Below are positions 52,443 to 60,214 of a DNA stretch of 64,000 nt, in pieces. Origin of the DNA: JANJUB01 sp964586225 (GTDB lineage Bacteria > Armatimonadota > Fimbriimonadia > Fimbriimonadales > Fimbriimonadaceae). Below the pieces are notes generated by a model. That model was not told the origin of the DNA, did not search any database, and was given only the letters and a program-made list of their open reading frames with translations. Both the position numbers and the translations under genes were made by a program. The stretch covers positions 20,184-84,183 of the forward strand of contig CAZPHD010000007.1 in assembly GCA_964586225.1 (NCBI GenBank). The letters are read 5' to 3'. Numbering within the stretch: the first letter of the stretch is position 1; every line of letters begins with the position of its first letter.

Positions 52443-53207
52443 TTACTTTAACCGGTAAGCGCCCGAGCCATCCACTGACACCTTGGGGACCTGCCGGTCC
52501 TTTTCAAACGCAGCATAGACTGGCTGCAACTCACGCCAAAACGCTACAAGCTCGGGCCGAGACGCATACTCCGAGGCCAGCGCGCGCATCCCCGCCGCGT
52601 CAAGGCGAGTCGGAAAGATGTGCACTGAGATCGGCCGCTTAGCGTCCAGAGCGCAAACATAAATCTCCCGAATCACCAAGTCCGTCATCGCCAGGCAGCC
52701 GATACTGCGCTGGTCACCGTGGATGAAGATGTCTCCGCCGGGCTTGACCCTGTCGCTGCGAAGCTGGTCGCTCTTGTTCGGATAGTTGAGCCCCAAGGAC
52801 AGGTGGAAGTTGCTCTGAGGGTTGAAGCGATCCACAACATAGAACCCCTCCGGAACCTGCCGGTCACCCTGGCGGCGCTTGGGGCCAAGCTCGCCGGATG
52901 CGGCTGCCACTTGATAGGTTCGAATCAGCTTCAGCGAGCCCTGAGCATCGCCCGCCCACAACTCAAGCTCCCGCTCGCGCTTGAACGCCCGAAAGAACAA
53001 TCGCTTCGCGGGATAGGCGACGCCCACCTCTTTGAAGCGCGCCCGCAATCCCGCCTCTTTCTCCTCGCGCGCCCGCGCCACGCGCTCTTCGGGGCTATCC
53101 AGCTGATCCACAAGGTTGCTCCAGTTCCGCAGCACGGGCGGCAATCCGAAGATGCCCACCAGAACGAATAAGCCGCCGATGACCACTACGAGCGGGGGCT
53201 TAGCCAT
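52443..53207 (-). CDS. YafK-type L,D-transpeptidase family protein
   Basis: A 254-residue envelope protein with an N-terminal membrane anchor (PPLVVVIGGLFVLVGIFGLP) and a YkuD/L,D-transpeptidase domain. The active-site block is GGDIFIHGDQRSIGCLAMTD, with the His, Ser-x-Gly-Cys pattern intact. The preceding VPEGFYVVDRFNPQSNFHLS is typical of the YafK branch, some of which release lipoprotein from peptidoglycan. ATG 53207 is preferred to TTG 53213 because AGG lies 8 bases upstream. It follows prcB with overlapping codons, so it is in the UBact-prcB operon. Confidence 0.88.
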   Translation of the reverse strand: MAKPPLVVVIGGLFVLVGIFGLPPVLRNWSNLVDQLDSPEERVARAREEKEAGLRARFKEVGVAYPAKRLFFRAFKRERELELWAGDAQGSLKLIRTYQVAAASGELGPKRRQGDRQVPEGFYVVDRFNPQSNFHLSLGLNYPNKSDQLRSDRVKPGGDIFIHGDQRSIGCLAMTDLVIREIYVCALDAKRPISVHIFPTRLDAAGMRALASEYASRPELVAFWRELQPVYAAFEKDRQVPKVSVDGSGAYRLK

Positions 53208-53209
53208 CG

Positions 53210-53944
53210 TCAAACCTGGGCTATCGCCGCCCGAATCTCTTCGTCAGACAGGTCACGCGTGCCCTCACGATCCAACAGTCGAACCACCGGTAGCGCCTTC
53301 TTGAATCCACCTGTTGCCGAGTCAAGGTCCGCCGCGATGTCCAACATCCGCAAGCCTTCGACCAGCACTTCCGACATCGGACGCGACTCCCACGGCCCCA
53401 CCGTCCGAGCGAGATACTCAAACACGCCCCGGATGCGCTCGCTGCCCGAGCCCGCACACGCATAGCCACCATGAGTAAATCGCGCGCCCGCTCCGTCGAA
53501 GAAGTAAACGCCGAACTGATCCCGTTTGTGGTCATAGGCGGCCACAATCGGAATGAACACGCCAATGCCGTCCATCATCGCGGCCAGGTTTCCGGCGAGG
53601 GTCCGGGAAATCTCTTGCAGCTTGCCCTCGAGCGAGAGTTCATTCAGCGTCATGCGGCGGTAATACTGAAAGGAGTGGCGCAAGAAGCGGCATACTTCGA
53701 CCGAGCGCGCAAACGCGCCGCTGATCGCGATCACCGTGCGATCGTCAAGCGCGAAAACCTTCTCCGCCTCGTCAAACATGATGAGGTTGCCCGCCGTCGC
53801 GCGCCGATCCGCCAGCGTCAACACACCTTCTTGGCACCGAATCGACAGCACCGTCGTGCCATGGACCTCACCGTGAGAACCGCCGAGAAGCGCAGGATCG
53901 AAGCCCACGACTTCCGCGAAGGAGCGACACTTGATGTCCATCAT
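53210..53944 (-). CDS. prcB: Proteasome beta subunit
   Basis: A 244-residue 20S proteasome beta subunit. A 29-residue propeptide ends in VHG, exposing Thr30 (TTVLSIRCQ) as the N-terminal nucleophile. Counting from that Thr, Asp17 (LADRR) and Lys33 (AEKVF) fall exactly at the catalytic positions, and GSGSERIRGVFEY matches the later conserved serine region. It should therefore be active after self-cleavage. Its ATG overlaps the UBact stop (ATGA). No prcA follows; the next gene is an L,D-transpeptidase. HslV is excluded by the propeptide and length. Confidence 0.94.
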   Translation of the reverse strand: MMDIKCRSFAEVVGFDPALLGGSHGEVHGTTVLSIRCQEGVLTLADRRATAGNLIMFDEAEKVFALDDRTVIAISGAFARSVEVCRFLRHSFQYYRRMTLNELSLEGKLQEISRTLAGNLAAMMDGIGVFIPIVAAYDHKRDQFGVYFFDGAGARFTHGGYACAGSGSERIRGVFEYLARTVGPWESRPMSEVLVEGLRMLDIAADLDSATGGFKKALPVVRLLDREGTRDLSDEEIRAAIAQV

Positions 53945-54126
53945 TGGCCCGACCGCTGGCGATACTTCTTCGCCTGATCCGGGTCCACTCGCTTGAGCCG
54001 CTTCATTAGTTCGTCGGTGCCACCAGGGCGCTCGACATCGGGCACCGTCGGGCCTCGATCGTCGCCGCTCCGCGGCTCGGGTTCTCGCGACAAGGGTCGC
54101 TGCTTTCGTTCGTCGGCGGTGATCAT
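53941..54126 (-). CDS. ubact: UBact, Pup-like protein modifier
   Basis: A 61-residue protein, disordered and charged in its first half (DERKQRPLSREPEPRSGDDR). It ends in the UBact hallmark GGTDELMKRLKRVDPDQAKK followed by YRQRSGQ. UBact is the Pup analogue of several Gram-negative phyla; it is joined through its C-terminal residue to lysines and targets proteins to the proteasome. Here the last residue is Gln, so deamidation to Glu by Dop would be needed. It overlaps prcB by 4 bases. TATTCT lies 14 bases before the ATG with no Shine-Dalgarno, suggesting a leaderless message. Confidence 0.92.
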   Translation of the reverse strand: MITADERKQRPLSREPEPRSGDDRGPTVPDVERPGGTDELMKRLKRVDPDQAKKYRQRSGQ

Positions 54127-54203
54127 GAGTCTGTAGAATACTACGTCAACGGGCGTCGTCCTGTGCGCGGCAACCAGAGCCTCTGCGCGGCTAAGATACG
54201 GCA

Positions 54204-56336
54204 ATGATCGGTCGGATGCCATTTTGCGCGGCACTCCTCGTGCTCGCTGCCCTGCCCCATGCCCAAACCACCCCCAAGATGGGGCATTCCGCGCATGGCT
54301 CCGCATTCGACACCGGGCTACGAAGTCGGCCCTGGAAGATGCAGGGGCTCGGCACCGCTCCCTTCAAGATCACGACCCAGAATCCCGAAGTGCAGCAGTG
54401 GTTCAACCAAGGCAACGCACTGATGCACAACTTCTGGTTTGAAGAGGCCGAACGCTCTTTCCGATGGTGCCTCAAGCTCGAACCCGACAACCCGATGGTC
54501 TATTGGGCGCTGGCGTACTCAGGGTTCAACTGGTTTGTGCCTTACAACCCTGGCCCCGGGAAGTTCGACCGGTACCGCGAGTTCCTCAAGCGGGCGGTGG
54601 AGCACAAGCACAAGGCAACGCCGCGCGAGCGGATGTACATTGAGACGTGGGATCGGGCTTTTGCCAAAGGAAGCACCGTTCCGGACGAGGTCATTGCGCG
54701 AGGCTTACAAGAGATCGTGCTGCTCTATCCTGACGACATCGAGGCCAAAGCCCTGCTCGCGTTTTACAACATCGGCAAGGGCAGCGCATTCGCAAACCAA
54801 CTCATCGTGAACGAGATTCTCCGACAGAATCCGAACCATCCCGGCGCCCATCACGCGAGCATCCACAACTGGGACGCCGCCAATCCCGAGCAGGCCCTCG
54901 TGAGTTGCGCCGGATACGCGAAATCTTCACCCGGATCGGGCCACGCCCTGCACATGCCGGGCCATGTCTATACGAAGCTTGGGAAGTGGCACGAAGCCGC
55001 GTGGGCGATGGACACCGCAACGCGCTTTGAACTCAGATACATGAACGAGCGGCTCGCCCTGCCGTTTGAGACCTGGAACTTCGCCCACAACCGGAACTAC
55101 CTCAGCTATATCCAAGAGCAACTCGGCATGGAACAGGCGGCCCTCCAAGGTGCCCGTGACTTGCTGAGGGCACCCAAAGATCCTGACTACAACCCCGAGG
55201 AAGCCGACTACTTCTGGGAAGGAATGTCCGCCTTGACCCGCTGCTTGATGAAGTTCGAGCGATGGGACCTCATCGTCAAGGAAGGCGAGATTCCCTGGGG
55301 CAAGTCGTCCATGGCAAAGACGATGCGCGTCGAATGCGAAGCGATCGCCTATGCCGCGCTTGGCAATGTCGCCGCCGCCAACGATAGGCTTCAATCGATC
55401 AAGGACGAAGCCAAGAAAAAGGTCAAGGACAAGCCGATCAGTGCCTTCGACCAGATGCTCATTTCTGAGATTGAGGGCCGGATTCTCGTCGCTCAGAACG
55501 ACTTCGACGGTGGGATCAAAGCTCTGCGGGAGGCGGCGAAGCTTGAGGATGATCGATCCTACGGCGGCGACCCGCCCGGGACTCCCTATACGCTCTGGCG
55601 GGTGGTCGGCGATGCGTACCGAAAACACGGCGACCACAAGCTCGCCATCGACGCCTATGAGCGCGCCCTCAAGAAGGAGCCGATGGACGGCTTCGCGTTG
55701 AGCGGCCTCGCCGCCAGCTCAAAGGCGGCGGGACATCTGGAGAGGGCCAAGACGTACGCCACGCAGTTCGCAAGCGTCTGGTCGAGCCCGGACCCCGGCC
55801 TGCCTTGGACGCAGTTAGTCGCCTCGCTGAATCTCGACGTCCAGCCGCCACGCAACCCTCGCGCCTATGCGCCGGCAAAGCTGGACCATCAGGGTCCTAG
55901 CAACTGGCAGCCCTTCGCCGCTCCGGTTCTCGACGTCGTCGACACTGATGGCAAGCGCGTAACACTCTCTGATTATCGCGGCAAGAACGTGATCCTCGTG
56001 TTCTATTTGAGCGACCAGTGCGCCCACTGCATGGAGCAGCTGAAGTCGATCAGTGCGAAGAAGGATGACTTCGGCAATGCGAACGCGGTGGTGCTCGCCG
56101 TGTGCAATGCAGTCGAGAACACGGCACCCATGGAGGGTGTCCGGTTGCTTCGCGACAAGGATCACGCTAACGCACGCCGCTTCGCTTCCTACGACGACTT
56201 CGAGGAGATGGAACTTCACTCGACGATCCTGATTGATCGCGAAGGACGCGTTCGCTGGAAGCGCACCGGCGGAGACCCGTTCGACAAGGTGGACTTCCTG
56301 CTGAAGGAGATCAAGAAGCTCGAAGCGCCGAGATGA
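54204..56336 (+). CDS. Secreted TPR protein fused to a thioredoxin/peroxiredoxin domain
   Basis: A 710-residue exported protein. The signal peptide is MPFCAALLVLAALPHAQ. TPR-type helices follow (QWFNQGNALMHNFWFEEAER, HKLAIDAYERALKKEPMDGF). The C-terminal redoxin domain has VTLSDYRGKNVILVFYLSDQ, then CAHCMEQLKSIS, a CxxC in the peroxiredoxin/TlpA position, and HSTILIDREGRVRW. TAAGAT lies 12 bases before the ATG. It sits inside the proteasome locus, divergent from UBact, and its last 26 bases overlap dop tail-to-tail. A periplasmic redox role is likely. Confidence 0.85.
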   Translation: MIGRMPFCAALLVLAALPHAQTTPKMGHSAHGSAFDTGLRSRPWKMQGLGTAPFKITTQNPEVQQWFNQGNALMHNFWFEEAERSFRWCLKLEPDNPMVYWALAYSGFNWFVPYNPGPGKFDRYREFLKRAVEHKHKATPRERMYIETWDRAFAKGSTVPDEVIARGLQEIVLLYPDDIEAKALLAFYNIGKGSAFANQLIVNEILRQNPNHPGAHHASIHNWDAANPEQALVSCAGYAKSSPGSGHALHMPGHVYTKLGKWHEAAWAMDTATRFELRYMNERLALPFETWNFAHNRNYLSYIQEQLGMEQAALQGARDLLRAPKDPDYNPEEADYFWEGMSALTRCLMKFERWDLIVKEGEIPWGKSSMAKTMRVECEAIAYAALGNVAAANDRLQSIKDEAKKKVKDKPISAFDQMLISEIEGRILVAQNDFDGGIKALREAAKLEDDRSYGGDPPGTPYTLWRVVGDAYRKHGDHKLAIDAYERALKKEPMDGFALSGLAASSKAAGHLERAKTYATQFASVWSSPDPGLPWTQLVASLNLDVQPPRNPRAYAPAKLDHQGPSNWQPFAAPVLDVVDTDGKRVTLSDYRGKNVILVFYLSDQCAHCMEQLKSISAKKDDFGNANAVVLAVCNAVENTAPMEGVRLLRDKDHANARRFASYDDFEEMELHSTILIDREGRVRWKRTGGDPFDKVDFLLKEIKKLEAPR

Positions 56337-57753
56337 ACTCGCTGATGTCCATGGCGGGCGTGAGATGACTGTAGTCGAGTTCGGGGGCTAACCGCAACTC
56401 TTGGAGTTGACCTTCGATGCGAAAACCGAGCGTGCTCCAACTCGCCAACTCAAGCTCCGCGTAGTCCGTGGCCAAACCCCTGGCGCGTGCCCGCGTATCT
56501 GCCGGAGGACCGGTCGGCAGATCGGTCAGCGTGTCCTCGACCCGACCCATCTGGACTAACGCATGATAGAGCCCCTCATCGGGGTCGACGTTGTGATACT
56601 CCAGGTCGTAGGAGGCCAGTTCCTTCGTGCCCCATCCTAGCCCAGTCGCCTCTGAAACCTCGCGCAAAAGTTGTTCTTTGGCCAGCCAATCAACTCGATG
56701 AGCGATCGTTTCTGGGCGGTCGGGCATGGCTTCGAGCAGCGTGAGCGACTCCGAGATCAGGCGCTCAAGTTCAGGAACTCCCAGACCAGACGCTGACCGA
56801 GCATACGCCCGCAAGATGTCGTAAGCGGTCGTCATGCGTCGGTCTGTAAGCTGAATCTCAAAGCGCCTCGTTGTATCTCGGCTGACTGCCTGAATGGCTC
56901 GCACGGGGTCGGCCAAATCGAACACCGGCACGCGATCAACCGCCATCAGAGCCAAAGCCAACCGCACCCAGCCCACTTTCCGCCACGTGCACGAGGGGAT
57001 CATGTTCGCATCACCAGCAATAACGTGCAGGCGCATCCACTGCGAGGGATCGGCGTGCGGCTCGTCACGGGTGTTGAAGATCGGCCGCCGATACAGCGTG
57101 TCAACCGAGGCCCGCTCGCTGAAAAAGTCCGCGCGCTGTGAGATTTGAAAGTCGCCCGACCGGCCCGACTCCGCACCAACCTTGCCCGCGCCGCAAACAA
57201 TGATGCGCGCCACGAGGATGGGGACGACGGCCGCGTACAGCCGCTCAAAACCCCACGCACGCGGCACAAGGTAGCTCTCATGAAAGCCGTAGCTCGCACC
57301 GTGGAAGTCGGTGTTGTTCTTGTAGATCCGAACTTCCCGTCCCTCCGACTTCTGATAGGCCTTGGCCGCTTCAAGGACGATGCGCTCACCCACGCGATCG
57401 TGCGCCACAAGATCATCCAGGGACCGGCACTCGGGGGTGGCGTATTCGGGATGGCCATGGTCGTTGTAGAACCTCGCCCCGTTAGGCAGGATCTGGTCGG
57501 CCCGAATCTCTTCGGCTGGCCCGTAATGGCGGCCCTCGTCGAAGGCGGCATCCGTGGGATCGATGCTCAGTTGCTCGGCCCGAAACCCGCGCAGGTCTTG
57601 ACGAGGCGCCTCGGGGCGGTAGTCCCAAATACACCGGCGCTCGCCCGGAAGACTCCGGACGAGCGCCTGGGCGTCGTCTATCTGTGTGTTCGCTCCCCGC
57701 CCCTGAACAGAGCAACCATACTCTGTCTCGAGGCCGGAAACGAACGGGATCAT
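56311..57753 (-). CDS. dop: Dop/PafA-family enzyme, Dop-like
   Basis: A 480-residue carboxylate-amine ligase-fold enzyme of the Pup/UBact pathway. The catalytic glutamates are in SGLETEYGC (Glu9, Glu11). Other blocks: LPNGARFYNDHGHPEYATPE, IYKNNTDFHGASYGFHESYL, ICGAGKVG, PIFNTRDEPHAD and MRLHVIAGDANM. A WDYRPEAPRQDLRGF segment with a following 25-residue insertion matches Dop, which carries the Dop loop, rather than PafA. Dop would deamidate the UBact C-terminal Gln and may remove UBact from targets. The start overlaps the upstream lipoprotein stop (ATGA). Confidence 0.88.
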   Translation of the reverse strand: MIPFVSGLETEYGCSVQGRGANTQIDDAQALVRSLPGERRCIWDYRPEAPRQDLRGFRAEQLSIDPTDAAFDEGRHYGPAEEIRADQILPNGARFYNDHGHPEYATPECRSLDDLVAHDRVGERIVLEAAKAYQKSEGREVRIYKNNTDFHGASYGFHESYLVPRAWGFERLYAAVVPILVARIIVCGAGKVGAESGRSGDFQISQRADFFSERASVDTLYRRPIFNTRDEPHADPSQWMRLHVIAGDANMIPSCTWRKVGWVRLALALMAVDRVPVFDLADPVRAIQAVSRDTTRRFEIQLTDRRMTTAYDILRAYARSASGLGVPELERLISESLTLLEAMPDRPETIAHRVDWLAKEQLLREVSEATGLGWGTKELASYDLEYHNVDPDEGLYHALVQMGRVEDTLTDLPTGPPADTRARARGLATDYAELELASWSTLGFRIEGQLQELRLAPELDYSHLTPAMDISEFISALRAS

Positions 57754-59099
57754 TCGGCTCGGAACACGAAGAACGAGCCGGTCATGTTGCCCGCCGGGAT
57801 GCCCGCCGAGCCAGGGTTGAACGTATAGGTTCCGCCCCGAACATTCTGCCAATAGCTGCCACCCGCCGGATTGACGAGCTGGCCATTCTTGTCAGTCATG
57901 TTCGAGAAGGTCCCGCGCAATTCGCCAACCACGCTGGCGGGCTGGACGTTGCGAATCGGATACACACGGAACGTGCGGGCCGTGTAGTCGGCCGTGCCAA
58001 ACCACATGGCCGTGATGTTGCCTCCCGCACGCTGAAGGATCGCAATGTCCTGACGATCGGTGTCGCCCGTCTTCGGGAACGTGATGAACTCGAAGGCCCC
58101 TGGGTTGACGATGACGTCGGTGTAGTTGCGATAGATACCCTTCAACGCCGTAATGAGGCGGATGTCGGGAACCACGCTGGGGTCAGCCTGCTTCAACTCA
58201 TACGTCTTGAGCGGGATCTGCTGGGACGGCGGGCGGAAAAAGCCCTCAAACGTGCCGAACTTCGTCAGCACTTCGAACACCCCGTTGCTGCCATTGACGC
58301 CTCGCGGATCGCCTTCGCTGAGCGCATAGCTGTCGCCACTCATGTAGACCCAAGACGCGGGCTGGCCGGCTCCGCCTTCAGACAGCATCGTTGGCCGGAG
58401 GGCCGCCGGAATGTTACGCAGATCGAAGGCGACGTAATCGGAAAGGAATCCCGTGATCTTGCCCGTTTCTGGGCTCGTGTTCGCGTCGACGAAAGCCTGC
58501 TCGTTGAAGGTCAGGTCCGTCACGAAGCCACCGCCGGTCGTCGTTTCGTCGACCATCGCGTCGTTCATGAACAGCTGAACCGCCGTCACGCGGCCCGGAA
58601 AGGCCGTGACCAGGAACTGGTTCGGGAACTCCAAGAACTGTCCACCGAAGCCGACCAAGTTGCCCTGGTTGTCTTCGCGGAACATGTTCTGAAACTCAAC
58701 TCGCAGATCCGTGAACGTCGTGCTCGCCGGCCGAATGCCCAGTTGTTGCCCGTTGTCGGCATTGATGGCACGGCTCTGCACATTAAAGGCATCGAGCTTC
58801 AACCGCAAAACGCCATCAAGTGGGTTCTCGGCCTGGAACGATCCACCCAAGAACCGAATGACATCAATATCGACCGTCTTCGAACCGGGAACGCGCGATT
58901 GCCCGGGGAGCAGATAGGTATCCAGCAGACCCGGCGGAACGGTACTCGCTCCACCCGTCAGGTTCACGCGGGAAGCGACACCGCCGCCGCCACCGCCGCC
59001 ACCTCCGCCGCCACCACCAGCAGCGGCAGGTTCACCCCCGCCGGCACAACCGACCAAAACCAGCGCTAACGCTGAGACCAGATAGGCGCACTTCCTCAA
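57750..59099 (-). CDS. Lipoprotein with polyglycine linker, unknown
   Basis: A 449-residue predicted lipoprotein: basic start, hydrophobic stretch and lipobox LVGC. A linker of 13 glycines follows at about residues 28-40. The mature part is beta-rich (SKTVDIDVIRFLGGSFQAEN, FQNMFREDNQGNLVGFGGQF, SYWQNVRGGTYTFNPG) with no recognised domain. TTG 59099 is the start, 6 bases after AGGTGA. TATACT lies at 59177-59172. It is coupled to dop by an ATGA overlap, which puts an envelope protein in the operon of a cytoplasmic UBact enzyme. Confidence 0.75.
   Translation of the reverse strand: MRKCAYLVSALALVLVGCAGGGEPAAAGGGGGGGGGGGGGVASRVNLTGGASTVPPGLLDTYLLPGQSRVPGSKTVDIDVIRFLGGSFQAENPLDGVLRLKLDAFNVQSRAINADNGQQLGIRPASTTFTDLRVEFQNMFREDNQGNLVGFGGQFLEFPNQFLVTAFPGRVTAVQLFMNDAMVDETTTGGGFVTDLTFNEQAFVDANTSPETGKITGFLSDYVAFDLRNIPAALRPTMLSEGGAGQPASWVYMSGDSYALSEGDPRGVNGSNGVFEVLTKFGTFEGFFRPPSQQIPLKTYELKQADPSVVPDIRLITALKGIYRNYTDVIVNPGAFEFITFPKTGDTDRQDIAILQRAGGNITAMWFGTADYTARTFRVYPIRNVQPASVVGELRGTFSNMTDKNGQLVNPAGGSYWQNVRGGTYTFNPGSAGIPAGNMTGSFFVFRAE
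58981..59019 (-). repeat. Polyglycine codon tract
   Basis: Thirteen consecutive GGN codons in the lipoprotein gene, mostly GGC, GGT and GGA. This trinucleotide-like tract could vary in length by slippage. Confidence 0.8.
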
Positions 59100-59269
59100 A
59101 ACTTGTCACCTCGTCCGTGTTGCGACACCTACGCAGAATGATCTTGCGCAAGGTCAACCCGTGCTTCGCGTAGTATAGCAACTTTACGGGCTGAATGATA
59201 CGACGTGATATGGCCCGCATTTGGTTTGGGGTCATTTGAGTTTGTGCACGCGACAGTAAACTTCGCCGC

Positions 59270-60208
59270 ATGATTGTCACCGTCACGCTCAATCCCAGCG
59301 TCGACCACACGCTTTTCATCGATGGCCTCAAAGCCCACGATGCCAACCGCGTGCGCCGCGTCGAGCGTGACGCCGGGGGCAAGGGCTTAAACCTCAGTCG
59401 AGTCTACGCTGAGCTCGGCGGCCAGACACTAGCCTTGGGGCTCCAACCTCACGGCGCAAGTTCCCTGATCCGACAAGTCCTTGACGAGCAAGGGGTTGAG
59501 CACAGTTTCATCGAAGTGCCGGGCGACACCCGCGTGAACATCTCGGTGGAAGACGGCTCCGGTGAACCCCCCACGACCTTCAATGAACCTGGCGCAACCA
59601 CCCCACCCGAGGCGTGGAACACGCTCGTCCATCGGGTACGCGAGCGCGCCCGCTCTGCCGCCTGGATTGCCGTAGGTGGCTCGATTCCGCCGGGCCTGGG
59701 CCCGGAATCGTACGCCCAACTGGTCCAGGTTGCCCACGAGCTGTCCGTGCCAATCTTGGTCGATGCCGACCGCGAGGCTCTCAAGCTCGCCGTCCAGCAC
59801 AAACCCGACATGATCAAGCCCAATGAAGACGAAGCCGCCCGCTTGCTGGGATGGCAAAGCGATGAAGTCCGAAACGACCCCCAACGTGCCCTCCGCGCCA
59901 TGAAGGACAAGGCCTGCATCGTCTTGCTCACTCTCGGAGCCGACGGAGCTTGGTTGGCGGTTGACGGCCAGATATGGCAGGCCACTCCACCCAAGATCGA
60001 AGCGAAGAGCACGATCGGCAGCGGGGATTCCCTGCTCGCTGGCGTGTTGTTCGCTCACGAGAACGGCCGCGAATGGGGCGAATGCCTGCGCCTCGGCGTT
60101 GCGTGTGGAGCCGCGACCGCAATGACCGACGGCTCAGAGATCGGTCGCCGCCCGGTGATCGATTCCTTGCTACCGCGCGTCAAAATCCGCCAAGTCGCGT
60201 TACAATAA
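59270..60208 (+). CDS. pfkB: PfkB-family sugar kinase (1-phosphofructokinase-like)
   Basis: A 312-residue ribokinase-fold kinase of the FruK/LacC/PfkB branch. It starts VTVTLNPSVDHTLFIDGLKA, then AGGKGLNLSRVYAELGG for sugar binding, and IKPNEDEAARLLGW. The catalytic aspartate is in TIGSGDSLLAGVLF. No fructose PTS is nearby, so it could phosphorylate fructose-1-phosphate, fructose-6-phosphate or tagatose-6-phosphate. TAAACT lies 13 bases before the ATG. deoC follows 6 bases after its stop, with a possible promoter inside the pfkB end. Confidence 0.9.
   Translation: MIVTVTLNPSVDHTLFIDGLKAHDANRVRRVERDAGGKGLNLSRVYAELGGQTLALGLQPHGASSLIRQVLDEQGVEHSFIEVPGDTRVNISVEDGSGEPPTTFNEPGATTPPEAWNTLVHRVRERARSAAWIAVGGSIPPGLGPESYAQLVQVAHELSVPILVDADREALKLAVQHKPDMIKPNEDEAARLLGWQSDEVRNDPQRALRAMKDKACIVLLTLGADGAWLAVDGQIWQATPPKIEAKSTIGSGDSLLAGVLFAHENGREWGECLRLGVACGAATAMTDGSEIGRRPVIDSLLPRVKIRQVALQ
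60201..60206 (+). promoter_or_regulatory. Possible -10 box of deoC within the pfkB end
   Basis: TACAAT at 60201-60206 lies 14 bases before the deoC ATG and overlaps the last pfkB codons and stop. deoC also lacks a Shine-Dalgarno, so a separate leaderless message is possible. Confidence 0.45.
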
Positions 60209-60214
60209 AACTTC

